Shown here: positions 16,744 through 28,639 of the stretch, piece after piece | How the letters are laid out: every line of letters starts with the position of its first letter | Numbering within the stretch: position 1 is the first letter of the stretch | Assembly: GCF_021172165.1 (NCBI RefSeq) | Contig: NZ_CP089096.1 | Location: forward strand, 1,922,001-1,986,000 | From: Flavobacterium channae | GTDB lineage: Bacteria; Bacteroidota; Bacteroidia; Flavobacteriales; Flavobacteriaceae | Length of the DNA stretch: 64,000 bases | Direction: 5' to 3' | The notes under the pieces: generated by a model | The model's input: the letters and a program-made list of their open reading frames with translations, nothing else | Database searches by the model: none | Told to the model about the DNA's origin: nothing | Translations under genes and position numbers: made by a program

Positions 16744-18354
16744 TTAATTTTTTCCTTTCAATAAGTTAATACTTACTGTTGCATAATCGGTATCTGGATA
16801 TTTTTTAAAATAGTTGGCATCCGAATGCAATCCAGCTTCAGCTGCAATTTTTTGTAAAACTTCTATTTCTAAAATAAACTGATCCGAAAAACCATGCGTA
16901 GCATCATAAGCAGTTGCAGCAGTTTTTCCAAGATTAGAAGCTGTTAATTCTGGTGCAATGGTGTGCAATTCTATTATTAAAAGTCCAAATTTACGAACAT
17001 AAGGACTCCATTTTGTAAAATGTTCTAATAAATTATCCTCTACATCATTATTTGATATTCGAACACCTCTATGTGCAAATGCTCCACTTGAAGAACTTAC
17101 TCTTCCTTTTGTAGTAACTTTTGGTGTTTCCCAAATGCGATTGTGATCTAAAAATGTGCGCACATTCAACAAATCTTTCAAATCGATATTGTAATTTTCT
17201 TGTAAATCGTTATTTAATAAATCTGGATTACCAATATCGCCCCAAATGACTTTTGCCCAAATATCGGCTTTAATCAGATTGGCTCTAGTAACTTTCAACG
17301 CTGCTTGATTATAATCGGCACCAACGAGAAATAAAGGATAATCATCTAACATTTTACCTCTCAAAGTTTGACGTTCGATTACTTCAAAAATATGTTGTAA
17401 AAATGCACCATTTCCGCAACCCATATCTAAAATTCCTTTTGGTTGTTCGGCTATTGGTTTATTAAACAATTCAATAATAATATCGTCAATTACTTTAAAA
17501 TAAGTAGCATGCGCACCACCACTTCCCCAAACATTCATTTCGCGATTTACGTGAATTTCGTCTTCGTTTTTAGCTATATTTCGTAACTCACTTGCATTTC
17601 CAAACAACAAACTATCAATATGCTTAAACATTGGAAGATACGAAACCGTAACACCATAAGCAGAAGCTCGTTTTGCAAAGAAAAAGCCATCCTCAGTAAA
17701 TTGATAGTTTTCGTTCTTTTTAGAAAACCATCCCAAATGAACAAAAAAGTCGAGTATTTTAGAAAAAGCTTCAGGATGCTTATGAAACTCATCGGCTCGA
17801 AACGAACTTTCCATAAAATATTTATGAAACATTCCGGTCATTCCTAAGTTAACCACAATTGGTCCAACCAAATAACCTTCAATATGCGTTAAAATTTGCT
17901 CTTGAATAGTTCTTAAACTTTCATTATCTTCAAAATGAATATGATAGTTTTCGGTAAACTTTTTTAATATTGGTTCAATTAACGTAATAGAATCCGAATC
18001 AATTTTATTTGCAGTAAAAACAGATGTTTGCGTTAACAACTGAAAAGTGTCTTCGTAAATAGAAAACTGTTTGAAAGCAAATTCGCTAGTATCTAAAATT
18101 GAAATTGTAATTTCTCCTGAGGAATTATCCCCCTTGTAGTTTAAAAAACCTTGTGAAGCCAAGACACGTAATGCTACATTCAAATAACCTTCATTGGCTT
18201 TAAACTCTTTTGTTAATTGCGTTAAAGCTGTCTTCTTTTCTTTTAAAATATGAGCTAAAATACCTTTCTTAAACAAAGAATATGCAACAGGTACAACAAC
18301 TATTCCGTCTAAATGTCTAAAAATAGCTTCACGTAAGTGGTTTCGTTTCATCAT
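16744..18354 (-). CDS. Class I SAM-dependent methyltransferase, large two-domain
   Basis: This 536-residue protein has an N-terminal winged-helix-like region ('LTQLTKEFKANEGYLNVALR', about 45-70), similar to the dimerisation region of O-methyltransferases. A second helical segment follows, then a Rossmann methyltransferase domain with motif I 'GILDMGCGNGAFLQHIFEVI' (about 305-324). The layout resembles the methyltransferase domains of natural-product synthases (AprA/MT2-like), but the substrate is unknown. Two ATGs are adjacent (18354, 18351). It sits upstream of the small gene at 16517-16735 and no biosynthetic genes surround it. Confidence 0.8.
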   Translation of the reverse strand: MMKRNHLREAIFRHLDGIVVVPVAYSLFKKGILAHILKEKKTALTQLTKEFKANEGYLNVALRVLASQGFLNYKGDNSSGEITISILDTSEFAFKQFSIYEDTFQLLTQTSVFTANKIDSDSITLIEPILKKFTENYHIHFEDNESLRTIQEQILTHIEGYLVGPIVVNLGMTGMFHKYFMESSFRADEFHKHPEAFSKILDFFVHLGWFSKKNENYQFTEDGFFFAKRASAYGVTVSYLPMFKHIDSLLFGNASELRNIAKNEDEIHVNREMNVWGSGGAHATYFKVIDDIIIELFNKPIAEQPKGILDMGCGNGAFLQHIFEVIERQTLRGKMLDDYPLFLVGADYNQAALKVTRANLIKADIWAKVIWGDIGNPDLLNNDLQENYNIDLKDLLNVRTFLDHNRIWETPKVTTKGRVSSSSGAFAHRGVRISNNDVEDNLLEHFTKWSPYVRKFGLLIIELHTIAPELTASNLGKTAATAYDATHGFSDQFILEIEVLQKIAAEAGLHSDANYFKKYPDTDYATVSINLLKGKN

Positions 18355-18399
18355 AAATTGAGAGGTTTGTTCTCAAATTTATGAAAATTATGTTTCAGT

Positions 18400-18951
18400 T
18401 TACAATAAACTTCTTTTAATCTCGGCAAACGAAATAGAAGTTTCAATAAGTTTAATACAGATTTCTTTTCGCAACTCGTCTAAATTCTCAAAATCTAAAT
18501 ATTTTGCCCAAGCATCTGTTTCCAAAATTTCTTTTATTTGTCGGATAACTTTTGCCGTTTCTGAAGCATTTCTTAAAACAGCTTTGCTATTGTATTTTGG
18601 ATTATTTTTATGCTGAAATGTTACTTCATTTGTATTGAAATTAACTTCAATGTAAAAAAGATTTTCAGTTTCATTGTTCGGATAAAAATCAGACCATTTT
18701 GCATAACCTATTCGGGCTTGACTATTATTGACTTTTAAATTACTATTTGAAATCAAACGCCATCTACAATTTGCTGCTCTTCCCCAATGATTTGAAATAC
18801 GATAAACCCCTTCATTAGTAAAACTATAACTACTTCCTGATTTACTTTTGTAATCCCATTTTAATTCAGAAACAGTCATAGAATCAACTTCTGTAAACTC
18901 ACAAAAAGTATGTTTATGAAAATTGGTTTTATTGTATTTTTTTGAAGTCAT
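18400..18951 (-). CDS. Conserved-looking hypothetical cytoplasmic protein
   Basis: The 183-residue protein has no signal peptide or membrane segment. Notable stretches are 'VYRISNHWGRAANCRWRLIS' and 'GYAKWSDFYPNNETENLFYI', rich in aromatic and charged residues as in a compact soluble beta domain, with a helical C-terminus ('LDELRKEICIKLIETSISFA'). I do not recognise the family. It has its own -7 box on the minus strand (18977-18984) and is divergent from the Crp/Fnr regulator. Confidence 0.65.
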   Translation of the reverse strand: MTSKKYNKTNFHKHTFCEFTEVDSMTVSELKWDYKSKSGSSYSFTNEGVYRISNHWGRAANCRWRLISNSNLKVNNSQARIGYAKWSDFYPNNETENLFYIEVNFNTNEVTFQHKNNPKYNSKAVLRNASETAKVIRQIKEILETDAWAKYLDFENLDELRKEICIKLIETSISFAEIKRSLL

Positions 18952-18976
18952 ATAAGCTAAATAGATTTCTTTGTAA

Positions 18977-18984
18977 CAAAAGTA
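18977..18984 (-). promoter_or_regulatory. -7 promoter element for the gene ending at 18400
   Basis: The minus strand reads TACTTTTG, an exact TAnnTTTG match, 26 nt before the ATG at 18951. Confidence 0.6.
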
Positions 18985-19009
18985 ACATTACATTTTTAAA
19001 GATTAGTAG

Positions 19010-19017
19010 TATCTTTA
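19010..19017 (+). promoter_or_regulatory. -7 promoter element for the Crp/Fnr gene
   Basis: TATCTTTA matches TAnnTTTG at seven of eight positions and lies 15 nt before the ATG at 19033, giving a very short leader. Confidence 0.5.
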
Positions 19018-19032
19018 CAAAAAGGATTTTAA

Positions 19033-19665
19033 ATGAGAGATATTTTAGATCAGGCCTACAGCTATATTTTTGAAGAAGCGCTATTAGATGAGATTGCTAA
19101 AGTGGCAATTTATAAAGAATTTAAAGCTGATGATTACTTAATTGAAATTGGTGATTATATCAAAACTATGCCTTTATTGCTTACTGGTGCTATTAAAATA
19201 TTGAGAGAAGATGAAAATGGAGATGAATTATTATTGTATTTCTTAGAACGCGGAGATACTTGTGCAATGACTTTAACTTGTTGCATGGGACAATCGAAAA
19301 GTCGCATTCGTGCTATTGCCGAAACTGATGGCGCGATGTTAATGATTCCTGTAGAAAAAATGGAAGAATGGTTAACCAAATATAAAACGTGGCGAAACTT
19401 CGTTTTTGACAGCTACAACGTGCGTTTAAACGAAATGCTAGAAGCGATTGACACTTTAGCTTTCATGAATTTAGACGAACGTTTGTACAAATATTTGACT
19501 GATAAAGCAAAAGTTATTGGCGATACCGAAATCAAAAATACGCATCAGGAAATTGCTTATGAAATGCATACTTCTAGAGTTGTAATTTCACGATTACTGA
19601 AAGCCTTAGAGCTACAAGGAAAGATCAAGTTACATCGTAATAAAATAGAAATTCTTCAATTCTAA
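19033..19665 (+). CDS. Crp/Fnr-family transcriptional regulator
   Basis: The 210-residue protein has an N-terminal cyclic-nucleotide-binding-type beta domain ('DDYLIEIGDYIKTMPLLLTG', 'DELLLYFLERGDTCAMTLTC'), a long dimerisation helix (about 115-140), and a C-terminal winged helix ('IKNTHQEIAYEMHTSRVVIS', recognition helix 'SRVVISRLLKALE'). Cysteines in 'CAMTLTCCMG' could serve redox or sulfur sensing (inference). Its stop codon overlaps the start of the TauE/SafE exporter by one base. It most likely controls this sulfur gene set; a palindromic operator is present at 20435-20452. Confidence 0.9.
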   Translation: MRDILDQAYSYIFEEALLDEIAKVAIYKEFKADDYLIEIGDYIKTMPLLLTGAIKILREDENGDELLLYFLERGDTCAMTLTCCMGQSKSRIRAIAETDGAMLMIPVEKMEEWLTKYKTWRNFVFDSYNVRLNEMLEAIDTLAFMNLDERLYKYLTDKAKVIGDTEIKNTHQEIAYEMHTSRVVISRLLKALELQGKIKLHRNKIEILQF

Positions 19666-20435
19666 TGGAGATCTTAGGATATATTGGTGCTTTGTTCATT
19701 GGTTTAGTTTTAGGACTAACCGGTGGTGGTGGTTCTATTTTAACTGTTCCAATTTTAGTTTATTTAATGAGTATTAATCCTGTTACAGCAACAGCTTATT
19801 CATTATTTATTGTAGGAACAACGTCAACTTTTGGAGCCATTCAAAATTATCGTAAAAACTTAGTCGACATCAAAAACGGATTCATTTTTGCAATTCCATC
19901 ATTTGTTGCGGTTTATTTAACTCGAAAATTCATAGTTCCAGAAATTCCAGATATCATAATAGAAACGCCAATTCTATTAAGCAAAAACACTTTTTTAATG
20001 GTATTTTTTGCAGTAATTATGGTACTTGGAGCACTTTCGGTCCTAAAAAATAAAAACACTAGTAAGGAAGAAAATAAAAGTATAATTTTCATTGGAATTC
20101 AAACTTTTATAATCGGAATTATCATAGGATTAGTTGGTGCAGGTGGTGGATTTTTAATTATCCCATCTTTAATTCTATTTGCTAAATTACCAATGCGAAA
20201 AGCTGTTGGAACTTCATTATTTATTATTGCTATGAATTCATTAGTAGGATTTATAGGCGATGTACAAAACATAACAATAGATTGGGCATTTTTGTTACTA
20301 TTTTCGGCAATTTCAGTTACCGGAATTTTTATTGGAATGTATCTTACAAAATACACAAACGAAAACCAATTAAAGAAGATTTTTGCTTACTTTGTATTAA
20401 TAATGGCCGCAATCATCTTGTTAAAAGAAATATAA
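19665..20435 (+). CDS. Sulfite exporter TauE/SafE family membrane protein
   Basis: This 256-residue integral membrane protein has about eight helices in two related halves. Each half carries a Gly-rich family motif: 'GLVLGLTGGGGSILTVPIL' (about 16-34) and 'GLVGAGGGFLIIPSLILF' (about 154-171). TauE/SafE proteins export small sulfur-containing anions such as sulfite or sulfoacetate. The gene shares one base with the end of the regulator gene. Together with the MBL-rhodanese gene downstream, it suggests removal of sulfite made during persulfide oxidation. Confidence 0.88.
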   Translation: MEILGYIGALFIGLVLGLTGGGGSILTVPILVYLMSINPVTATAYSLFIVGTTSTFGAIQNYRKNLVDIKNGFIFAIPSFVAVYLTRKFIVPEIPDIIIETPILLSKNTFLMVFFAVIMVLGALSVLKNKNTSKEENKSIIFIGIQTFIIGIIIGLVGAGGGFLIIPSLILFAKLPMRKAVGTSLFIIAMNSLVGFIGDVQNITIDWAFLLLFSAISVTGIFIGMYLTKYTNENQLKKIFAYFVLIMAAIILLKEI

Positions 20436-20452
20436 AGTGACATTTATCACTT
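20435..20452. promoter_or_regulatory. Crp/Fnr-type operator
   Basis: AAGTGA-CATTTA-TCACTT is a perfect 6-bp inverted repeat with a 6-nt spacer, the geometry of CRP/FNR sites (TGTGA-N6-TCACA). Its centre lies about 40 nt upstream of the transcription start predicted from the -7 box at 20473-20480, the position expected for class II activation. Confidence 0.65.
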
Positions 20453-20472
20453 ACCAAATAAAAATTAGAAAG

Positions 20473-20480
20473 TAAATTTG
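20473..20480 (+). promoter_or_regulatory. -7 promoter element for the MBL-rhodanese gene
   Basis: TAAATTTG matches TAnnTTTG exactly and ends 20 nt before the ATG at 20501. No TTTG -33 element is present, as expected of an activator-dependent promoter with the operator at 20435-20452. Confidence 0.65.
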
Positions 20481-20500
20481 TAAAAATTAATATTGAACTT

Positions 20501-21910
20501 ATGAAAATCGAACAAATATATACAGGATGTATCGCTCACGCAGCTTACTACATTGAAAGTAATGGAGAAGCAGCAATTTTTGATCCATTAAGAGAAGTAC
20601 AACCATATATTGAAAAAGCACAAAAAGCCAATGCGACTATAAAGTACATTTTTGAAACGCATTTTCATGCAGATTTCGTTTCGGGACATTTAGATTTGGC
20701 TAAGAAAACAGGAGCTTCAATTGTTTATGGTCCCACTGCAAAACCTAATTTTGAATGCATTGTTGCCGCTGATGGACAAGAGTTCAAAGTGGGCGGAGTA
20801 ACTATTAAAGCGATTCACACTCCAGGTCACACGTTAGAAAGTACGTGTTATTTAGTTACAGATGAAACTGGAAAACAACACGGAATTATCACTGGAGATA
20901 CTTTATTTATTGGTGATGTAGGTCGTCCTGATTTAGCACAAGAATTGGTAGAAGATTTAACGCAAGAAATTTTAGCGGGTCATTTATTTGATTCATTACG
21001 TAATAAAATCATGCCTTTGAGCGATGATTTAATTGTATATCCAAATCACGGTGCTGGAAGTGCTTGTGGAAAAAACATGAGTAAGGAAACCACCGATACT
21101 TTAGGCAATCAAAAGAAAGTCAATTACGCTTTAAGAGCCGATATGACTAAAGAAGAATTCATTAAAGAATTATTAGATGGGTTAACGCCTCCTCCTGCTT
21201 ATTTTCCACAAAATGTATTGATGAACATTCAAGGATATGAAAGTTTAGATGCGGTAATGTCAAAAGCAGAAACACCTTTACATCCAAAAGAATTTGAAGC
21301 CGTTGCAAATCAAACAGATGCCTTAATTTTAGATGTTCGAAATGAGAATGATTTCGTAAAAGAACATATTCCAGGATCAATTTTTATTGGATTACATGGG
21401 CAATTTGCGCCTTGGGTTGGTGCTTTAATTAGGGATACTAAACAACCTATTTTATTAATTACACCAGAAGGAAAAGAAGTTGAAACCATTACTAGATTGT
21501 CTCGTGTAGGTTTTGACAATACATTAGGATTTTTGTCTGGCGGAATCGAAGCATGGAAAGCAGCTGGCTATGAAACAGATAGTATTGAATCTATTTCTCC
21601 TGAAATTTTTGCAACACAATACGAAACTGCTCCAGTAATCGACTCAAGAAAACCAGGAGAATTCACAGCAGAACATGTGGTAAACGCTAAAAACATTCCA
21701 TTAGATTACGTTAACGAACAATTAGCCGAAGTACCAAAAGATGAAAAATTCTTCATTCATTGCGCAGGAGGATATCGTTCAGTAATCATGTCATCAATCT
21801 TAAAAGCAAGAGGTTACCATAACATGATTAACGTAGAAAAAGGAATGGCTGGAATAAGAACTACCGAAATTCCTTTAACGGCTTATGTTTGTCCGAGCAC
21901 TTTGAAATAA
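20501..21910 (+). CDS. MBL-fold hydrolase with two rhodanese domains (persulfide dioxygenase-like)
   Basis: The 469-residue protein has an N-terminal metallo-beta-lactamase domain of the ETHE1/persulfide dioxygenase type: 'ETHFHADFVSGH' (His54, His56, Asp58, His63), His110 in 'HTPGHT', and Asp133/Asp139. The single-iron ligand set of this subgroup is present. Two rhodanese domains follow. The first (about 260-345) lacks a catalytic cysteine at 'ILLITPEGKEVE' and is probably structural. The second has Cys421 in 'HCAGGYRS'. It likely oxidises glutathione or low-molecular-weight persulfide to sulfite, which the upstream TauE/SafE protein could export. Confidence 0.9.
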   Translation: MKIEQIYTGCIAHAAYYIESNGEAAIFDPLREVQPYIEKAQKANATIKYIFETHFHADFVSGHLDLAKKTGASIVYGPTAKPNFECIVAADGQEFKVGGVTIKAIHTPGHTLESTCYLVTDETGKQHGIITGDTLFIGDVGRPDLAQELVEDLTQEILAGHLFDSLRNKIMPLSDDLIVYPNHGAGSACGKNMSKETTDTLGNQKKVNYALRADMTKEEFIKELLDGLTPPPAYFPQNVLMNIQGYESLDAVMSKAETPLHPKEFEAVANQTDALILDVRNENDFVKEHIPGSIFIGLHGQFAPWVGALIRDTKQPILLITPEGKEVETITRLSRVGFDNTLGFLSGGIEAWKAAGYETDSIESISPEIFATQYETAPVIDSRKPGEFTAEHVVNAKNIPLDYVNEQLAEVPKDEKFFIHCAGGYRSVIMSSILKARGYHNMINVEKGMAGIRTTEIPLTAYVCPSTLK

Positions 21911-21930
21911 AAAAAATACTATAAAATATA

Positions 21931-21960
21931 AATCCGACTTCAAAAGAGTCGGATTTTTTA
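21931..21960 (+). terminator. Intrinsic terminator of the sulfur gene set
   Basis: AATCCGACT (21931-21939) pairs with AGTCGGATT (21947-21955), followed by a T-run. Confidence 0.85.
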
Positions 21961-22070
21961 TATCATATTTTATATTATACTAATTCTAAGAATTAAAATT
22001 TTCATTATTTCATAATTAAAAGTACCTTCAAACACTTTTATAAATATTTTTTTATTTGTTATATAGAGAT

Positions 22071-22078
22071 TATATTTA
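22071..22078 (+). promoter_or_regulatory. Possible -7 element for the lipoprotein gene
   Basis: TATATTTA matches TAnnTTTG at seven of eight positions, 31 nt before the ATG at 22110. Confidence 0.4.
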
Positions 22079-22109
22079 AAGAAATAATTCTTCAATTAAA
22101 TCTACCATA

Positions 22110-22529
22110 ATGAAATATTATCTTTTTTTAATATCAACAATGACACTATTAAGTTGTAATAATTCAAAATCAAATAAACAGAGTGATAATACTTCTTTTG
22201 TTGAATTTTTCTATCACAATGAGCATGCAAAATATCCTATGAGTTATTCTTGTGGAAAATTAACAAGCGGACAAACTGATAGTAAACCAAATTATAAAAA
22301 AATCAATGATAAGGAATTTACTGAAAAAGTAATTTCGTACTATAAGAATTTAAAAGATGCAAAAGATGAAAGATTTGATGCTAGAATACATTTTTTAGTA
22401 CATTCTCCAGAAAGAGTTGATACTATTTGCATGGGCAAATCTTTTGGAATAGTTGTTAATGGTGTTGCAAAAGAAGATTCAGAAGAATTTGCTAATTTTA
22501 TAAAAAATGAAATCTATAAAAATGAATAA
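22110..22529 (+). CDS. Small putative lipoprotein, unknown function
   Basis: The 139-residue protein begins 'MKYYLFLISTMTLLSCNNSK', a lipoprotein signal with the lipidated cysteine at residue 16. The mature domain is about 120 residues, with 'MSYSCGKLTSGQTDSKPNY' and 'ERVDTICMGKSFGIVVNGVA'; its two cysteines could form a disulfide. I recognise no family. It stands alone between the sulfur gene set and the convergent rRNA operon. Confidence 0.7.
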   Translation: MKYYLFLISTMTLLSCNNSKSNKQSDNTSFVEFFYHNEHAKYPMSYSCGKLTSGQTDSKPNYKKINDKEFTEKVISYYKNLKDAKDERFDARIHFLVHSPERVDTICMGKSFGIVVNGVAKEDSEEFANFIKNEIYKNE

Positions 22530-22639
22530 CAAATAAATCTCATTATTAGATGAAGGATTTTCAAATGATCAAGATTATTCCAATGAGCATTTGATATTAA
22601 CAAAAATGAATCTCATGAACTTCAAGTATTTAGATTCAT

Positions 22640-22680
22640 TACAAAACAAAAAACCCTTCATCGCATGATGAAGGGTTTTC
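22640..22680 (-). terminator. rRNA operon terminator
   Basis: AAACCCTTCATC (22651-22662) pairs perfectly with GATGAAGGGTTT (22667-22678) around a 4-nt loop. Read on the minus strand it ends in a T-rich tail, just after the 5S gene. Confidence 0.88.
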
Positions 22681-22686
22681 AAAAGA

Positions 22687-22796
22687 AAGGCGGCGACATA
22701 CTCTCCCACATAACTGCAGTACCATCTGCGCAGTCGGGCTTAACTTCTCTGTTCGGAAAGGGAAGAGGTGAGCCCCGACGCAATAACCACCTTAAG
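22687..22796 (-). rRNA. rrf: 5S ribosomal RNA
   Basis: The minus strand carries the 5S core ('CCGAACAGAGAAGTTAAGC' and 'GATGGTACTGCAGTTATGTG' type motifs). Its ends pair (GGUGGU with GCCGCC), and it is about 105-110 nt long. Ends are approximate. It is the last gene of the rRNA operon. Confidence 0.92.
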
Positions 22797-22895
22797 AGGT
22801 TAAATTGCTTTGAGCAATTTTTCAATAGTTAATTACTAATTATCCATTGAACAATATCTTAACATACTGAGATAAATTAATTTAAAGAAAGTTTC

Positions 22896-22915
22896 ACTCC
22901 CCCCGAAGGGGGAGT
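22896..22915 (-). other. C(UUCG)G hairpin in the 23S-5S spacer
   Basis: The minus strand folds into a perfect ACTCCCC/GGGGAGT stem closed by a C(UUCG)G tetraloop, just after the 23S 3' end. It is probably an RNA processing or stability element; no T-run follows, so it is not a terminator. Confidence 0.7.
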
Positions 22916-22918
22916 CTT

Positions 22919-25801
<2,883 letters not shown>

Positions 25802-25964
25802 CGCCTAATTTTATATAATAAAACTAGGACTTTCTTTATAAATGTGTATTGCTACACATCTACTGTACTTTCTACTTTTTAAATGTATTTTATCTCAATA
25901 TGTCAATGAACTTGTGGCGCGTCGCCACTGACAAAAATTATCAGCTTTGACTTCATAGCCGTTG

Positions 25965-26038
25965 TGGAGAATATCGGAGTCGAACCGATGACCTCCTGCG
26001 TGCAAGGCAGGCGCTCTAGCCAGCTGAGCTAATCCCCC
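25965..26038 (-). tRNA. tRNA-Ala(TGC)
   Basis: A 74-nt cloverleaf with acceptor GGGGGAT/ATTCTCC, discriminator A, and anticodon loop CTTGCAC (anticodon TGC). CCA is not encoded. It lies in the 16S-23S spacer, the usual place. Confidence 0.96.
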
Positions 26039-26040
26039 AA

Positions 26041-26080
26041 TTTGAATTCAGAATTATGAATTCAGAATTACGAATTATGA
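26041..26080. repeat. Word-array repeat between the two spacer tRNAs
   Basis: The words GAATTCAGAATTATGAATTC and GAATTACGAATTATGAAT repeat with single-base changes and are largely self-complementary (GAATTC). They fill the gap between tRNA-Ala and tRNA-Ile and resemble arrays at other intergenic sites in the window. Confidence 0.65.
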
Positions 26081-26121
26081 ATCCCAACTTCTAGAATTTC
26101 CTTTAAATAAAGCTTAAAAAG

Positions 26122-26195
26122 TAGTCCCGGGCAGACTCGAACTGCCGACCCCTACATTATCAGTGTAGTACTCTAACCAGCTGAGCTACGAGACT
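26122..26195 (-). tRNA. tRNA-Ile(GAT)
   Basis: A 74-nt cloverleaf with acceptor AGTCTCG/CGGGACT and anticodon loop CTGATAA (anticodon GAT). CCA is not encoded. It lies directly after the 16S gene in the rRNA operon. Confidence 0.96.
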
Positions 26196-26280
26196 CTGTT
26201 TTTTGCTTATTCTTATTCTTTAAATTAACAGCGAGAGTAATATTTCCCTTTCAATCAAACCTAACGGTTAAATCTTCTCT

Positions 26281-27797
<1,517 letters not shown>

Positions 27798-27987
27798 TAT
27801 TGTTTGATAGATTACTCTATCTTGTTTTATTCGATTCAAGTCGCTAGGTTGTTTTCAATTTACTCGAAAAATCTTACTCTCTCTTATTTTCAAAATTACA
27901 TCACTGTAATTTTGTGCTGTCAATTCAATATGTCTATGAACGTGTCATTCTTTTTTTTAATCTCGCCTCTCATTCGATTAGCGGGTG

Positions 27988-28017
27988 CAAAAGTACAACT
28001 CTTTTTTAATCTGGCAA
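27988..28017 (-). promoter_or_regulatory. rRNA operon promoter P1
   Basis: On the minus strand, TTG (28015-28017), a 19-nt spacer, then TACTTTTG (27988-27995), followed by the GC-rich GCACCCGC. The distance to the 16S 5' end is about 190 nt. The GC-rich stretch after the -7 box is a feature of stringently controlled promoters (inference). Confidence 0.8.
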
Positions 28018-28111
28018 GCTTTTTTGAAAAAATTTTTTGATTATTTTTTCATGACCACTTTTCCACTATTTTTAAGAACCTGCACTCCCCAATTCTTTCG
28101 TTTCGGGTCGG

Positions 28112-28144
28112 CAAAGATACTACCTTTACTTTCTATTATCCAAA
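28112..28144 (-). promoter_or_regulatory. rRNA operon promoter P2
   Basis: On the minus strand, TTTG (28141-28144), a 21-nt spacer, then TATCTTTG (28112-28119), followed by the GC-rich CCGACCCG. Confidence 0.7.
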
Positions 28145-28225
28145 TCTTTTTTCAACTTTTTTTAAAGTTTTTTTGACTTGGTTAATTTCTCAGTTTGTGT
28201 ATGAACTTCTGCTTTAATGCGGGTG

Positions 28226-28255
28226 CAAAAGTAGGAATCTTTTTCATAACCACAA
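28226..28255 (-). promoter_or_regulatory. rRNA operon promoter P3
   Basis: On the minus strand, TTG (28253-28255), a 19-nt spacer, then TACTTTTG (28226-28233), followed by the same GCACCCGC found at P1. P1 and P3 look like duplicates. Confidence 0.75.
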
Positions 28256-28588
28256 GCCTTTTACCAATCTTTTTTTGTCTTTTTTTCACCTTTTTTCTTA
28301 ACTCACTGATAACAAGAACTTAATACATGAAAGTTTTTTTGATGTTTTTTGTACTTCATAAACAAGAAAGACATTATCCCTTTATCTTATATATATAATA
28401 CATGAGATTCTCTTTACTTATATATTATAGTAGACGTGATAATCTTTTTTAAAAAATGAGTTTTACTCTTATATATATAGGATTGCTCCACAGGCTCGCA
28501 ATGACAGATTGTAGCAAACAGCGGGACAAGTAGCACCATAATATATAGGTGTGCTACGAATCTTTTTTGATATTATACCTTATATATA
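28256..28588. other. AT-rich spacer between the rRNA promoters and thrS, with short repeats
   Basis: There is no gene. It holds several TATATATA tracts. A short interspersed repeat lies at 28482-28506 (ATTGC...GCAATGACA, with inverted ends). A palindrome has arms GTAGCAC (28530-28536) and GTGCTAC (28551-28557). All of this lies upstream of the thrS promoter, so it acts, if at all, as DNA or as separate transcripts. Confidence 0.6.
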
Positions 28589-28619
28589 TTGTATGGATTT
28601 TATTTATGGTTTATATTTG
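28589..28619 (+). promoter_or_regulatory. thrS promoter
   Basis: TTG (28589-28591), a 20-nt spacer, then TATATTTG (28612-28619), ending 20 nt before the thrS ATG. The leader is only about 13 nt, too short for a riboswitch or T-box. Confidence 0.7.
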
Positions 28620-28639
28620 CAGCTTATAAATTTTAAAAA

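Noticed and set aside
27804..28176. Two overlapping plus-strand frames (78 and 63 residues)
   Set aside because: They coincide with the rRNA leader and promoters P1-P2 on the opposite strand; they are Phe-rich, low-complexity artefacts of T-runs.
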